Part shown: piece after piece, positions 18,496 through 27,298 of the stretch
Numbering within the stretch: position 1 is the first letter of the stretch
How the letters are laid out: each line of letters opens with the position of its first letter
From: Bacteriovoracaceae bacterium
Lineage (GTDB): Bacteria > Bdellovibrionota > Bacteriovoracia > Bacteriovoracales > Bacteriovoracaceae
Direction: 5' to 3'
Assembly (NCBI GenBank): GCA_016786485.1
Contig: JAEUWD010000031.1
Location: 1 to 58,642, forward strand
DNA: 58,642 bases
The notes under the pieces: model-generated
Told to the model about the DNA's origin: nothing
The model's input: only the letters and a program-made list of their open reading frames with translations
The model's database searches: none
Made by a program: the position numbers and the translations under genes

Positions 18496-18606
18496 GTTTT
18501 AATACATTCTCATATCTCAATAGCTCTTCAGTTAGCTTATTTGTTTGTCTTGCATTTGATGTCAACATTAGACCAAGTTTAATATATAGGGTTAAAAGGG
18601 TTAAAA

Positions 18607-18630
18607 GTGCCTGGAGCTTTTCTGCCTAGT
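18607..18630 (+). repeat. REP-like 24-bp repeat, copy D (diverged)
   Basis: Starts GTGCCTGGAGCTTTT and ends CCTAGT. It shares about 19 of 24 positions with copy C and lies next to the transposase remnant, 16 kb from the other copies. Confidence 0.6.
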
Positions 18631-18649
18631 TCTGCATTATAAAATCCAC

Positions 18650-18655
18650 TATAAT
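18650..18655 (+). promoter_or_regulatory. Candidate -10 box very close to a start codon
   Basis: TATAAT ends 7 bp before the ATG at 18663, with no Shine-Dalgarno between them. If real, the transcript would be nearly leaderless. No good -35 is seen. Confidence 0.35.
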
Positions 18656-18662
18656 AGACTCA

Positions 18663-19175
18663 ATGAAAACAGTAATGCTTGGCTGCTTACTTATTCTGCT
18701 TATCATCTCAAACCAAACTCAAGCACAAGTTAGGTTTGCGAGTGATTTAAATCCTGCGCTCAAAAATTTTTACAAAAAATACCATAAAGATGAATCAGTT
18801 AATGAGATGATATTGGCGTTTGATGAAGCTATGACAAAGAAACGCTCAGCTGATTGGAAGTTGGCGTTTGCAAAACAAGCATTTTCACTCAAGCTCGATC
18901 TTGATGACCCAAAAATTAAGCTAGGTGAAGTCGATTTTGAAGTTTATGAATTACGTTTCAAATTATTAAATGAATTTACGGCAAAATTTAAATTGGCCTT
19001 TCCTGATGATGAAATTCCTAAAAACGGATTTTATGATGATGCTAAAATCTTAATGCAAGAAAAACGTAAAATTTTAAAACAAACTCAAGTTAATGATTCG
19101 CAACGTGAAGCAGTAGTAGAAAAAAAGTCTCCTGAAAATACACCTATAGATTCAGTTAAAGTTAGAGATAATTGA
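18663..19175 (+). CDS. Exported hypothetical protein
   Basis: The 170-aa protein has a signal peptide (about residues 1-22, ending NQTQAQ) and a mature charged, mostly helical domain rich in Lys, Asp and Glu without cysteines. The family is not recognised. The two segments FKLLNEFTAKFKLAFPDDEIP and LMQEKRKILKQ look like amphipathic helices. It is monocistronic, convergent with the 19183 gene (7-bp gap). Confidence 0.6.
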   Translation: MKTVMLGCLLILLIISNQTQAQVRFASDLNPALKNFYKKYHKDESVNEMILAFDEAMTKKRSADWKLAFAKQAFSLKLDLDDPKIKLGEVDFEVYELRFKLLNEFTAKFKLAFPDDEIPKNGFYDDAKILMQEKRKILKQTQVNDSQREAVVEKKSPENTPIDSVKVRDN

Positions 19176-19182
19176 TTTAACT

Positions 19183-19662
19183 TTATTGTTCTTCGCAGCT
19201 AAATGTTTTAGCGCTAGTTTTTGAATCTACAACTTTCGCTTCGACTTTACGCTCGTCTTGATGAATAAATGAAACATCTTTTGCCTTAATTTCTCTTTCT
19301 GACTGGTAGTCTGAATAAGTTTTAAGACTGAAATAAAGTGTCAGTGCTGCAGAGAAAAAGCTTCCGGCCAGGTAGCGATTTTTTTGTTTAAGCGTATTCT
19401 CAATTTTGATTTCAGTTTCTGGTAAGTGTTCAACTTGTCCCAATCTAACTTTACTGTCACTCGACGAAATAAGTTCTTTCGCCTCGGCATTTTTTTGAAC
19501 GAATCCGTGAATGCTAAGTCCAGTTGCGATAGTCGAAGCAGCTGTGACTGTGATATCGGCTTTTACCTTACTTTGGATTTGCTCTAACTCGGTCACTTTT
19601 TTTGTTTGAGCAAAAGTATAAGTTGTCATAACTGAGAGTAGGATAAACATAGTCAATTTCAT
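19183..19662 (-). CDS. Exported or membrane hypothetical protein
   Basis: The 159-aa protein has a signal peptide (MKLTMFILLSVMTTYTFAQ), a helical domain, and a second hydrophobic stretch at about residues 96-118 (AGSFFSAALTLYFSLK) that may anchor it. One cysteine lies near the C-terminus. No family is recognised. It is divergent from the chalcone-isomerase-like gene. Confidence 0.55.
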   Translation of the reverse strand: MKLTMFILLSVMTTYTFAQTKKVTELEQIQSKVKADITVTAASTIATGLSIHGFVQKNAEAKELISSSDSKVRLGQVEHLPETEIKIENTLKQKNRYLAGSFFSAALTLYFSLKTYSDYQSEREIKAKDVSFIHQDERKVEAKVVDSKTSAKTFSCEEQ

Positions 19663-19817
19663 TACGAACTCCTATTTTAGCTGAAATATTTGCAAGTCTA
19701 GGGCCAAAAATTTTGTGTTTTAGCGAGCTCAAGTTATTAAAATGACATACAAAACTGTATAATCTTTTGACAGTCAGGATAGAGCTAGCCAAAATAGGAA
19801 TAAACACAGGGGGAACT

Positions 19818-20342
19818 ATGCTTATCAATCTATTTCTTGGATTAGCTTTTGCAGCGACACTTGGTGGAGTCGAATTTACAGAAACTAAAACCTTAACAGG
19901 AAAAAACTTATTACTGAATGGTTTAGGTATGCGTGAGGCCACTATTTTCAAGGTGGATGTTTACGCTGCTGGGCTTTATCTCGAAAAGAAAAATAATAAT
20001 GCTCAAGAAATTCTTAGCAATAATGAAACAAAATATTTAGAAATGTTTTTTGTTCGTGATGTAGGCTTGGATAAAATTGTTGAAACTTACCAAACCAGTC
20101 TAGATCAAGTTTTTGCTGATAAAGAACTAGAAGCGCGCACAGCTTTTTTAAGCAAAATGAAACCCATGACTAAAGGTAAGAGTATGGCGCTCATGTTTAC
20201 TGAAAAAAGTGTGGATGTTTTATTTGATGGCCAAAGCGCTGGTGTGATTGAAAACCCAACTTTCGCGCGAGGCTTACTCGAAGTATGGCTAGGGCAGACG
20301 CCACCAAATCCAGGTCTTAAAACCGGTTTATTAGGTATTTAA
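19818..20342 (+). CDS. Exported chalcone-isomerase-like protein
   Basis: The 174-aa protein starts at ATG 19818, which follows GGGGGAAC at good spacing; the more upstream in-frame ATG at 19767 lacks this and would disrupt the signal peptide. The signal (MLINLFLGLAFAATLG) precedes a domain with LNGLGMREATIFKVDVYAAGLYLE, FFVRDVGLDKI and LLEVWLGQTPPNPGLKTGLLG, the pattern of bacterial chalcone-isomerase-like proteins, which usually bind fatty-acid-like ligands rather than isomerise flavonoids. The next gene starts within 2 bp of its stop, suggesting an operon. Confidence 0.75.
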   Translation: MLINLFLGLAFAATLGGVEFTETKTLTGKNLLLNGLGMREATIFKVDVYAAGLYLEKKNNNAQEILSNNETKYLEMFFVRDVGLDKIVETYQTSLDQVFADKELEARTAFLSKMKPMTKGKSMALMFTEKSVDVLFDGQSAGVIENPTFARGLLEVWLGQTPPNPGLKTGLLGI

Positions 20343-20343
20343 T

Positions 20344-21087
20344 TTGTTTGGTTTAACTGCACTTTCAACTCTCGTTCTCATGGGGCTAAGCACTGCTACC
20401 GCCTTTATTTCCGGCATTTCCGGTGAAGCCGGCGGAGTGATGCTTTTCACCTTCATGACTTTTTTCTTTACGCTCGATACTCTTGTCCCGATTCATGGTG
20501 TGGTTCAGTTAGCGAGTAATTCTTCACGTATTTATTTTTTGCGAAACTCATTACTAAAAAGATTTGTGCAACCTTTTTGTGTGGGAGCGATCATTGGCGT
20601 AGTGCTTGCGACTTGGTTGAAAAAAGATTTTCCCATTGACCCGAAACTCCCGTTAGCTTTAATCGTGGCGTTGATTTTGTATGTTCTCTTTCGTCCGCAG
20701 AAATTACCGGCGATTATTATTCCAGCTTCAGGATTTTTCTTTGTCGGTATCATGACCGGTATCTTAGGCATTTACATTGGAACGGTAGGTCCTTTTGTTG
20801 GTGCTTTTTTTGTTCGCCCAGATCTCAAAAAAGAAGAAATCATTGCGAATAAAGCTTTCATGCAAGGCTTTACTCATTTGCTAAAAGTTCCAGCTTTTAT
20901 GAGTCTAGGTTTTTCTTTTATCGCGGCCATGCCAATTATTTTTCTCTTAGTCATTTCAACCTTTATTGGAAGTCGTTTTGGAGTTCAGATTTTAGATAAG
21001 CTTGAACCAAAAAGATTTATGCAGATAATGAAAGGTTTACTTTTTTTTAGTGCCATGAGAATTCTTTACGAAATTATCTACAAATAA
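20344..21087 (+). CDS. TauE/SafE (TSUP) family permease
   Basis: The multipass protein of up to 247 aa has the paired TSUP repeats: FISGISGEAGGVMLFTFM near the N-terminus and GFFFVGIMTGILGIYIGTVGPFVGAFF in the second half. This family exports or takes up sulphur-containing anions or organic acids; the substrate cannot be read from sequence. The longest frame begins with TTG 20344, one base after the preceding stop; ATG 20380 is an alternative that would shorten the first helix. Probably co-transcribed with the chalcone-isomerase-like gene. Confidence 0.75.
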   Translation: MFGLTALSTLVLMGLSTATAFISGISGEAGGVMLFTFMTFFFTLDTLVPIHGVVQLASNSSRIYFLRNSLLKRFVQPFCVGAIIGVVLATWLKKDFPIDPKLPLALIVALILYVLFRPQKLPAIIIPASGFFFVGIMTGILGIYIGTVGPFVGAFFVRPDLKKEEIIANKAFMQGFTHLLKVPAFMSLGFSFIAAMPIIFLLVISTFIGSRFGVQILDKLEPKRFMQIMKGLLFFSAMRILYEIIYK

Positions 21088-21173
21088 ATTCAGCACCTTA
21101 CAAAACTGATAATTTTTCTCATCTTTGCATGGAGATATGATAAAATATCTTCAGATACCCTGGAGGTAAAACC

Positions 21174-21497
21174 ATGGGAGCGATCGTGTTTGGTAATGAA
21201 TTTTTCGATCAATGGCTAAATCAAAAAAGTAATGAAATATTGGGTAAAGTAGAGCGTGAAAAAATTACGACAGAAGAAATGTTAATTCTTTCCCTCAAAG
21301 CACAGGTGAATCATTTTCATCATATGGATGTTGAGTTTAGAGAGGAATTTCGTAGGATTGATAAAAGATTTGAAAAAATCGAACACAAATTTGAAAAAAT
21401 TGATGACCGTTTTGAACAGCTGTATAAGGTTCTTACTTGGGGTTTTGGTTTATTGTTTTCTAGTATTTTAGCAATTGGATTGAAATTATTTCTTTAA
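21174..21497 (+). CDS. Small coiled-coil protein with C-terminal membrane anchor
   Basis: The 107-aa protein has a central heptad-type repeat (RIDKRFEKIEHKFEKIDDRF, about residues 61-80) and one C-terminal hydrophobic helix (about 87-106). This fits a tail-anchored coiled-coil protein. TGGAGG precedes the ATG. No specific function can be given. A terminator follows directly. Confidence 0.65.
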   Translation: MGAIVFGNEFFDQWLNQKSNEILGKVEREKITTEEMLILSLKAQVNHFHHMDVEFREEFRRIDKRFEKIEHKFEKIDDRFEQLYKVLTWGFGLLFSSILAIGLKLFL

Positions 21498-21502
21498 AAA
21501 AA

Positions 21503-21520
21503 GGGCCTCTTTCGAGGCCC
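21503..21520. terminator. Bidirectional intrinsic terminator
   Basis: The stem GGGCCTC/GAGGCCC has a TTTC loop. It is flanked by AAAAAAA on the left and ATTTTTT on the right, so it can terminate both convergent genes (coiled-coil gene and HiPIP). Confidence 0.85.
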
Positions 21521-21528
21521 GATATTTT

Positions 21529-21864
21529 TTAAGCTTTTACTACTGCATGCATCGAACAATAAGCACCTGGTAAAACTTTTGGATGTTTACCACCAACTAC
21601 CATAGCTGCTAGACTACAAACTTGGTTGCTTGCACAGAAGAATTTACAGTTTGAACAAGATTTGCCAGCCTTTGTTGAAACTTCAACATACTGAAGTTTA
21701 CCTTTTTTGGTTTTTGGATCAACTGCGAGTAAATCACCAACTGGTTTTTTTACATCGCCACAAGCATCAGCTTGCGCAGAAGAAATTAGTTTTGAGCCAA
21801 TAAAAACTGACGTTACTGAAAGAAGAGCTGTCTTAAATAATTCACGACGATTCAAATTTTTCAT
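21529..21864 (-). CDS. High-potential iron-sulfur protein (HiPIP), Tat-exported
   Basis: The 111-aa protein begins NRRELFKTALLSV, a twin-arginine signal, as expected for a cofactor protein folded before export. The mature part has Cys70-x2-Cys73, Cys83 and Cys103 in the context GAYC, the ligand pattern of the HiPIP [4Fe-4S] cluster; Cys35 and Cys77 are extra. HiPIPs carry electrons in the periplasm at high potential. It is monocistronic. Confidence 0.85.
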   Translation of the reverse strand: MKNLNRRELFKTALLSVTSVFIGSKLISSAQADACGDVKKPVGDLLAVDPKTKKGKLQYVEVSTKAGKSCSNCKFFCASNQVCSLAAMVVGGKHPKVLPGAYCSMHAVVKA

Positions 21865-22020
21865 ATTTATCCTTTGTTATGATTTTTTCTTATTATCGTT
21901 GATTTATTCTCGACACGCCACGGTTTGATTTACCTACTATAGTTTCGCTATTCAAACATTGCCAGATGCCAATAAATCCTTAAGATAATAGGTAACTTTT
22001 AACCACTAAAGAGGAATTTT

Positions 22021-22605
22021 ATGAAAATATTTCTGCTATCTTTTTGTCTAATCATGTTCTCAGTTAACAGTTTTGCTAAGGTTTGTACTTATGAGTACGT
22101 ATCAGCAGGCACTGAATTAAAATGGAAGGCCTTCAAAACTCCAAAAAAATTAGGTGTTAACGGTCAATTCAAAGATTTTTCGATCGTGGCCGGAAAAGCT
22201 TCATCGCTAGCGGATCTTTTAGCGCAAGCGGCGTTTTCAATTAATACTCAGTCTGTAGAAACAGGTGACAAAGGTCGTGATGGAAAAATCATGAAGTCGT
22301 TTTTTTCAACTTTAGCTCAAGGTCTTCATATCAAAGGTTTCACGAATAAAGTGACAGCGAAAGATGATGTGAGTGGGCAAGTGGAAGTTGAAATGAGCAT
22401 GAACGGCGAAGCTCAAGATGTAAAAATGGATTACAAGCTGACAGACGGAAAATTAACTCTGACTGGTAAAGTTGATGTGCTTGAATTCAAAATGGATAAA
22501 AACTTGCAAGCGATTAATAAGGCCTGTTTTGCTCTTCACGAAGGGAAAACCTGGTCAGACGTTGAGTTAGAATTAATCGCTGTGATTAAAACGACTTGCC
22601 AATAA
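22021..22605 (+). CDS. YceI-like exported lipid-binding protein
   Basis: The 194-aa protein has a signal peptide (about residues 1-19). The mature domain shows the YceI order: an initial KWKAFKTPKKLGVNGQFKDF strand pair, SINTQSVETGDKGRDGKI, and alternating beta strands to VDVLEFKM. YceI proteins form lipocalin-like barrels that bind isoprenoid chains. AGAGGAA precedes the ATG. Two cysteines near the termini are unusual for the family but may pair. It is convergent with the histidine kinase gene. Confidence 0.75.
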   Translation: MKIFLLSFCLIMFSVNSFAKVCTYEYVSAGTELKWKAFKTPKKLGVNGQFKDFSIVAGKASSLADLLAQAAFSINTQSVETGDKGRDGKIMKSFFSTLAQGLHIKGFTNKVTAKDDVSGQVEVEMSMNGEAQDVKMDYKLTDGKLTLTGKVDVLEFKMDKNLQAINKACFALHEGKTWSDVELELIAVIKTTCQ

Positions 22606-22607
22606 TT

Positions 22608-23978
22608 TTAAGCCGCTTTTTTATCATCCGTATAATGAAGTGGTAATTTAACGACAAACTTTGTATTGGGTGAACTTGTATCTAGGTACAGTTCACCTTT
22701 GTGATGATTGATAAGTTTTTTCGAGAGACTTAAACCCAGACCAGTTCCTGTCCCGACTTCTTTGGTCGTAAAGAAAGGCGTCATAATTTTGTCTTGAATT
22801 TCTTTCGGGATTCCAGGTCCTGAATCGATAACAGAAAGATAGAAAAAATTCAGATCATGAGTAAATTGAATTCTGACCCAGGCACCAGGATCTTTGCAAA
22901 TAGCATCGAAAGCGTTGTTTACCAGATTAATAACCACTTGCTGGATTTCCAAAGAACGACAAGGAATTTTAATATTAGGTGCGTGGTTTTCAACAGTGAA
23001 TGCAATGGCGTGATGCATGCATTTTTTTTCCATAATTTCTAGCGAGTCCTCAAGTAGGAGGTTACTATCTACCATCTCAATTTCATCTGCATGTGTATCG
23101 CGGGAGAGTTTACGAAGGGAATTAATAATTTTAGTGATTCTTTTGACCGTCGACTGCACGCGCTCAACATTTTCAAATAAAGTTTTTTCATCTAGCGTAC
23201 TGCGCTCTTGCAGTTTTTTCAGTTTATCAACTGTTCCCGCAATAACGGTAAGTGGGTTATTAATTTCATGCGCAATCCCTGAAGCAAGCTCACCAATCGC
23301 AACTAGCTTTGAGCTTTGGAATGACTTTAAACGTTCTTCTTCCAGCTCTTTTTCAGCTTCTTTCATGTTGTTATAGTTTCTGCGATAAGCTGAATAAATT
23401 CTTATCCAAGAATTTCCAATCAGGACTAAAAGTGCAATCGAGGCAAAGAAAAAAGCTTGGAGGAATCGGTTATGTTCTTCCAATTTTTTTTCTCGCAATA
23501 AATAAAAATGTTCCGTAAGATTTTCGATTGTTTCGGTAAAATTATTATTGGCTTCGATATATTCATTGCTATTAAAAAGCTTCGCGGCCGCAGACAGGTT
23601 TTTCTTTTTAGTAAAATCTAAAATACTATTTTCGATTTTGAATAATTCCTGTCTTTGGACCACCGGCAAACCTAAATTATGCGGGTCTTCTTTTAGCAGA
23701 TCATTTAAACTTTGAATTGCTGTATCTAAAGCGAAAATATCCAGTTGAACTTTTTCATAGTTTTCAGCCGTGTATTTTTGAATAAGAGTTTCAATGTGCG
23801 CATTGATTAATTTGTTTAAGCGAATGCAAATTGAATTTGTTTCCATCATAGGAAGATAAAAAACTTGTACTAGCTGATCGGCTTTTCTAGAAATGTGAAT
23901 AGTATAGAAGTAAAGTGATGCTTGAATAATACTTAAAGCTATCGAAATAATAACGAGTTTTTTGGGAAAAAGATTCAT
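22608..23978 (-). CDS. Sensor histidine kinase
   Basis: The 456-aa membrane kinase has two membrane segments (about residues 9-27 and 173-194) enclosing a helical periplasmic sensor of about 140 residues. The cytoplasmic part has the H box GIAHEINNPLTVIAG with His237, the N box VVINLVNNAFDAI, G1 DSGPGIP, F box FFTTK and G2 GTGTGLGLS. No receiver or response regulator gene is adjacent. The order kinase, porin and divergent phosphate-binding-protein-like gene suggests a sensing-uptake module. It starts 17 bp after the porin stop on the same strand. Confidence 0.9.
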   Translation of the reverse strand: MNLFPKKLVIISIALSIIQASLYFYTIHISRKADQLVQVFYLPMMETNSICIRLNKLINAHIETLIQKYTAENYEKVQLDIFALDTAIQSLNDLLKEDPHNLGLPVVQRQELFKIENSILDFTKKKNLSAAAKLFNSNEYIEANNNFTETIENLTEHFYLLREKKLEEHNRFLQAFFFASIALLVLIGNSWIRIYSAYRRNYNNMKEAEKELEEERLKSFQSSKLVAIGELASGIAHEINNPLTVIAGTVDKLKKLQERSTLDEKTLFENVERVQSTVKRITKIINSLRKLSRDTHADEIEMVDSNLLLEDSLEIMEKKCMHHAIAFTVENHAPNIKIPCRSLEIQQVVINLVNNAFDAICKDPGAWVRIQFTHDLNFFYLSVIDSGPGIPKEIQDKIMTPFFTTKEVGTGTGLGLSLSKKLINHHKGELYLDTSSPNTKFVVKLPLHYTDDKKAA

Positions 23979-23995
23979 AGGGATTTATCGACAAA

Positions 23996-25162
23996 CTAGA
24001 AGACAAAATTAAGGCTTGCTGAATAAAAGCGCTGATAGTCGAGCTGTTGTCCAGATACCCCATCAATTTGGTCATTTTTAAATTGTTGGACTTCGAGTTT
24101 GGCGACCCAATTGTCGTTAAATGAGTAGTTGACCCCGTAGCTCAGCGATCTTCTTCTTCCGTCTGTTGGGTCACCAGCAGGGCTTAAGCTATCACTTTCG
24201 CGGTCGAGAGTTTGAGCGTACGTTGTGTGCAGTAAAAATTTTCTATTATAAAAATAGTAACCTAAGGTTGTGTAGTAAGACTCAACTCGTTTTAAATCTG
24301 CATCTTTAGTTGTTAAGAGGATGTGCTCGATCATAACCAGCCAGTTATATTTATCAAATTTCAAACCAGTGGAAATAAAATGAGCATTTTGGGATTTGAT
24401 GGTCGTTATCACATTTGGTATCGCTGCGGTATCCATTGCCACTGCAATTTTCTTATTTAAGAAATAGACATTAACATCGATCTCACTATAAAAAAATGAT
24501 GTCCGTAGCTCGAGTGCATCAGTGTTAAAGGTAAAGACTAAACCTGTCGTTTCTTGAGTACTTCCTTTAATTGTTTGCGCCATGGCTTCATCTTCAAAAT
24601 TACCACCGCCAATAAAAAGTGTGCTGGTGAAATAATTATCTTCACCTAAACTAGTTTGATATTCAAATGAAGCGCCTGGCATCGAATTGATAATCATAAC
24701 CGAGTAATTTTCCAGAGGCGGACGTGACCAAGGATAAAGCGCACTAGTATAGCGATACTCGCTAATGAGCCATGTTGGTGGACGCAATAAACCAGCACGA
24801 ATCAATATTTGATCATTGAGGCGATATCGAATAAGTCCGTAATCAACCCTTGGATCCATGTCGCCACTGCGGCCATTGGCGACAGTTTGGAAATCAATAG
24901 TAAGCTGAGAATTTAAATCGTAAGAAATTTTTAAACCGTAATTGGAATCGTAGAGAAAATCATCTCGATTATAGATAGGCAATACAGCTGGTGCTGATGT
25001 TGTGTAATCATAACGATCAATGAAGGCGCCTTCAATCGTATCATTTTTAAAATCAGCTCGCATGTAACCGATTGTGCCAAAGCCATCAATATGCCATTTA
25101 CCGATGTCGATAGCATACGATGATGAAGTCAGCAATGTGAAAAGTATGACTAAGGTTTGCAT
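23996..25162 (-). CDS. Outer-membrane porin-like beta-barrel protein
   Basis: The protein is about 388 aa from ATG 25162, giving the signal MQTLVILFTLLTSSSYA. A longer frame starting from TTG 25192 would put charged residues ahead of the signal and overlap the operator, so it is less likely. The mature sequence has alternating aromatic/polar strands throughout (GFGTIGYMRADF, YGLKISYDL, LIRYRLNDQILIRAGL) and ends LNFVF with a terminal phenylalanine, the outer-membrane insertion signature. The specific solute is unknown. It is divergent from the 25222 gene, with a shared palindrome between them. Confidence 0.75.
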   Translation of the reverse strand: MQTLVILFTLLTSSSYAIDIGKWHIDGFGTIGYMRADFKNDTIEGAFIDRYDYTTSAPAVLPIYNRDDFLYDSNYGLKISYDLNSQLTIDFQTVANGRSGDMDPRVDYGLIRYRLNDQILIRAGLLRPPTWLISEYRYTSALYPWSRPPLENYSVMIINSMPGASFEYQTSLGEDNYFTSTLFIGGGNFEDEAMAQTIKGSTQETTGLVFTFNTDALELRTSFFYSEIDVNVYFLNKKIAVAMDTAAIPNVITTIKSQNAHFISTGLKFDKYNWLVMIEHILLTTKDADLKRVESYYTTLGYYFYNRKFLLHTTYAQTLDRESDSLSPAGDPTDGRRRSLSYGVNYSFNDNWVAKLEVQQFKNDQIDGVSGQQLDYQRFYSASLNFVF

Positions 25163-25185
25163 ATATATGAAACAATCTTTATAGT

Positions 25186-25203
25186 TTGACAAAGCTTCGT
25201 CAA
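25186..25203. promoter_or_regulatory. Candidate shared operator between divergent porin and binding-protein genes
   Basis: TTGAC and GTCAA arms enclose AAAGCTTC, making a near-perfect dyad centred midway between the two start codons. TTGACA at 25186-25191 could also be a -35 box for the plus-strand gene, with TAATAT at 25208-25213 as -10. Confidence 0.45.
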
Positions 25204-25221
25204 GTCGTAATATTTTTAAAT

Positions 25222-25629
25222 ATGAAATTTCTTTTCTCGTTCTGCTTGATTTTTTTTTTACTCTCCTTGAAAGCTGAAAGCTATGTAGTCCTTCATCAAA
25301 AGGCAGTTAAGGAAAATTTAACCAATGCAACTCTAAAAGAAATTTATCTTGGGAAAAAAAACTTTTGGCAAAATGGTTCTCGAATTTATCCATCAACAAG
25401 CACAACTAAAAATGAAGAGATCCAAAAATTTCTCGAACAAGTTTTGGATATGAGCGACGACCAATACAACAACTATTGGCGACGAATTCTCTTTTCTGGA
25501 AAGGGGCGACCTCCACGAGTTTTTGCTAACGATGCAGAAGTAATAGAATTCGTAGAATCCTTTGAAAATGCCATTGGAATTATCTCTCAGAAACCAAAAA
25601 GCCTGCCTGCAGGCTTGATTCTTAAATAA
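25222..25629 (+). CDS. Small PstS-like periplasmic binding protein
   Basis: The 135-aa protein starts at ATG 25222 with a signal peptide (MKFLFSFCLIFFLLSLKAES). The mature part matches one lobe of phosphate-type binding proteins: LKEIYLGKKNFWQNGSRI, WRRILFSGKGRPPRVF, and a terminal AIGIISQKP in place of the usual GYI-type ending. At this length it is a single-lobe relative, unlike full PstS of about 300 residues, and no ABC transporter genes adjoin it. It is divergent from the porin and kinase genes, consistent with a shared function. Confidence 0.75.
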   Translation: MKFLFSFCLIFFLLSLKAESYVVLHQKAVKENLTNATLKEIYLGKKNFWQNGSRIYPSTSTTKNEEIQKFLEQVLDMSDDQYNNYWRRILFSGKGRPPRVFANDAEVIEFVESFENAIGIISQKPKSLPAGLILK

Positions 25630-25693
25630 TTTCTAAGACAAACAAAAAAAAATTAGTTATCTTTTTCAGACTTACATAAATAAGGACGGACTC

Positions 25694-27298
25694 ATGCAAA
25701 AACTATTGACGCGTTATGGTATTAAAACTGATGGTGCTCAACTTTTTACGAATGCTCAAAACCAGGAACTGGTGAATGTTGCAGTTAAAAATGGCGAAGG
25801 ACAATTAACTAAGGCCGGTGCCTTGACGGTTTTATCAGGCAAGCAAACAGGCCGTGCTGCTAAAGATAAGTACATCGTTAAGTCGAAATATACAGAATCA
25901 ATCATTAACTGGGAAAGCGACATCAATCCAATGTCTAATGACCAGTTTAACAAAATTCAAAACTGGGCGGCGCAAACTTTAAGCCAATCAAAAAATCTTT
26001 ATGTAGCAAAACGTTCAACTGGAACGGAAGCTCAATACAACATGCAAGTCAACTTGATTACTCCGAGTGCCACTCATAATTTATTTTTCAATCATATGTT
26101 CCTCGATTTGATCCCAAATGGTGGAAAGCTTGAAGAGTGGAGTATTATCCATGTTCCTCACCGTCAACTAGATGCTCAGGAATTTGGAACAAAAAATGGT
26201 ATCTGTATTGCGCTTAATTATGAAACACAAACAGTCATCATCATTGGTACGGCTTACGCAGGTGAAATTAAAAAATCAATTTTTTCTATTATGAATACTT
26301 TGTTACCAGATTTAGGAGTTCTTCCTATGCATGCTGGGGCAAGTGTTAGCGATAAGGGTACTGTTTCAGTTTTCTTCGGTCTTTCTGGCACAGGAAAAAC
26401 TACTTTATCAACAGACGTTGGTTCAAAAATCATTGGTGATGATGAGCATGGTCTAACTTCAAAAGGTGTTTTCAATTTTGAAAATGGTTGTTACGCAAAA
26501 ACTTATAAATTAAGCAAGGACGGCGAGCCTGAAATCTATAAAGCGATTCATACTCCATTAGCTTTGGTAGAAAACGTGAAAGTTGTGAATGGTGAAATTG
26601 ATTTCAATGATATGAGTATCACCGAAAATGGTCGCGCGAGTTATCCACTATCATTCATTGATGAAGTGGTTGAATCAGGCAAGGGCGGATTACCACAACA
26701 TATTTTCTTTTTAAGTGCTGACGCTTTCGGAGTTTTGCCTCCAGTAAGTAAACTAACTGAAGCCCAGGCGATGTATTTCTTCTTGTCTGGTTACACGGCG
26801 AAATTAGCGGGAACGGAAGTCGGTGTCCAAGAGCCACAAGCGGCATTTTCGTCTTGTTTTGGCGCGCCTTTCATGATGAGACATGCGAATGATTACGCTG
26901 AACTGCTTGGAAAATATTTAAAAGAAAATAAAATCCATGTCTGGTTAGTCAACACTGGCTGGAGCGGTGGCGTTTACGGTGTTGGTTCACGTTTTCCATT
27001 AAAAGTGACTCGTCAGATCATTCGTTCAATTCAATCAGGTGAATTAAATAAAACTGAAATATTGGAAGAATCAATTTTCGGTTTAAAAATTCCTACGCAT
27101 ATTCCTGGAATTCCTTCCGAGCTATTACTCCCAAAACGTACTTGGGAAAATGCGCTTGAGTATGAAACAACAGCTCATAAATTAGCTGAAATGTTCCATA
27201 AGAACTTCAAGAAATTTAAGAAGATCAATCCTAAGATTTTAGAAGGTGCTCCGCTTTACGGACGTGAGAACACTAAAACGCTAAGAGGCGAAGCTTAA
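25694..27298 (+). CDS. pckA: ATP-dependent phosphoenolpyruvate carboxykinase
   Basis: The 534-aa protein matches the usual length of bacterial PckA, which converts oxaloacetate and ATP to phosphoenolpyruvate and CO2, the first step of gluconeogenesis. The kinase-1 P-loop GLSGTGKTTLS lies at about 229-239 (Lys235), followed by IGDDEHGL with the metal-binding aspartates, and GWSGGVYGVG near the C-terminus. GGACGG precedes the ATG. A gluconeogenic enzyme fits growth on amino acids. It is convergent with the 27295 gene, overlapping by 4 bp. Confidence 0.97.
   Translation: MQKLLTRYGIKTDGAQLFTNAQNQELVNVAVKNGEGQLTKAGALTVLSGKQTGRAAKDKYIVKSKYTESIINWESDINPMSNDQFNKIQNWAAQTLSQSKNLYVAKRSTGTEAQYNMQVNLITPSATHNLFFNHMFLDLIPNGGKLEEWSIIHVPHRQLDAQEFGTKNGICIALNYETQTVIIIGTAYAGEIKKSIFSIMNTLLPDLGVLPMHAGASVSDKGTVSVFFGLSGTGKTTLSTDVGSKIIGDDEHGLTSKGVFNFENGCYAKTYKLSKDGEPEIYKAIHTPLALVENVKVVNGEIDFNDMSITENGRASYPLSFIDEVVESGKGGLPQHIFFLSADAFGVLPPVSKLTEAQAMYFFLSGYTAKLAGTEVGVQEPQAAFSSCFGAPFMMRHANDYAELLGKYLKENKIHVWLVNTGWSGGVYGVGSRFPLKVTRQIIRSIQSGELNKTEILEESIFGLKIPTHIPGIPSELLLPKRTWENALEYETTAHKLAEMFHKNFKKFKKINPKILEGAPLYGRENTKTLRGEA

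Noticed and set aside
25600-25615. AGCCTG/CAGGCT stem as a terminator for the 25222 gene
   Set aside because: It lies within the coding end and lacks a T-tract on the plus strand.
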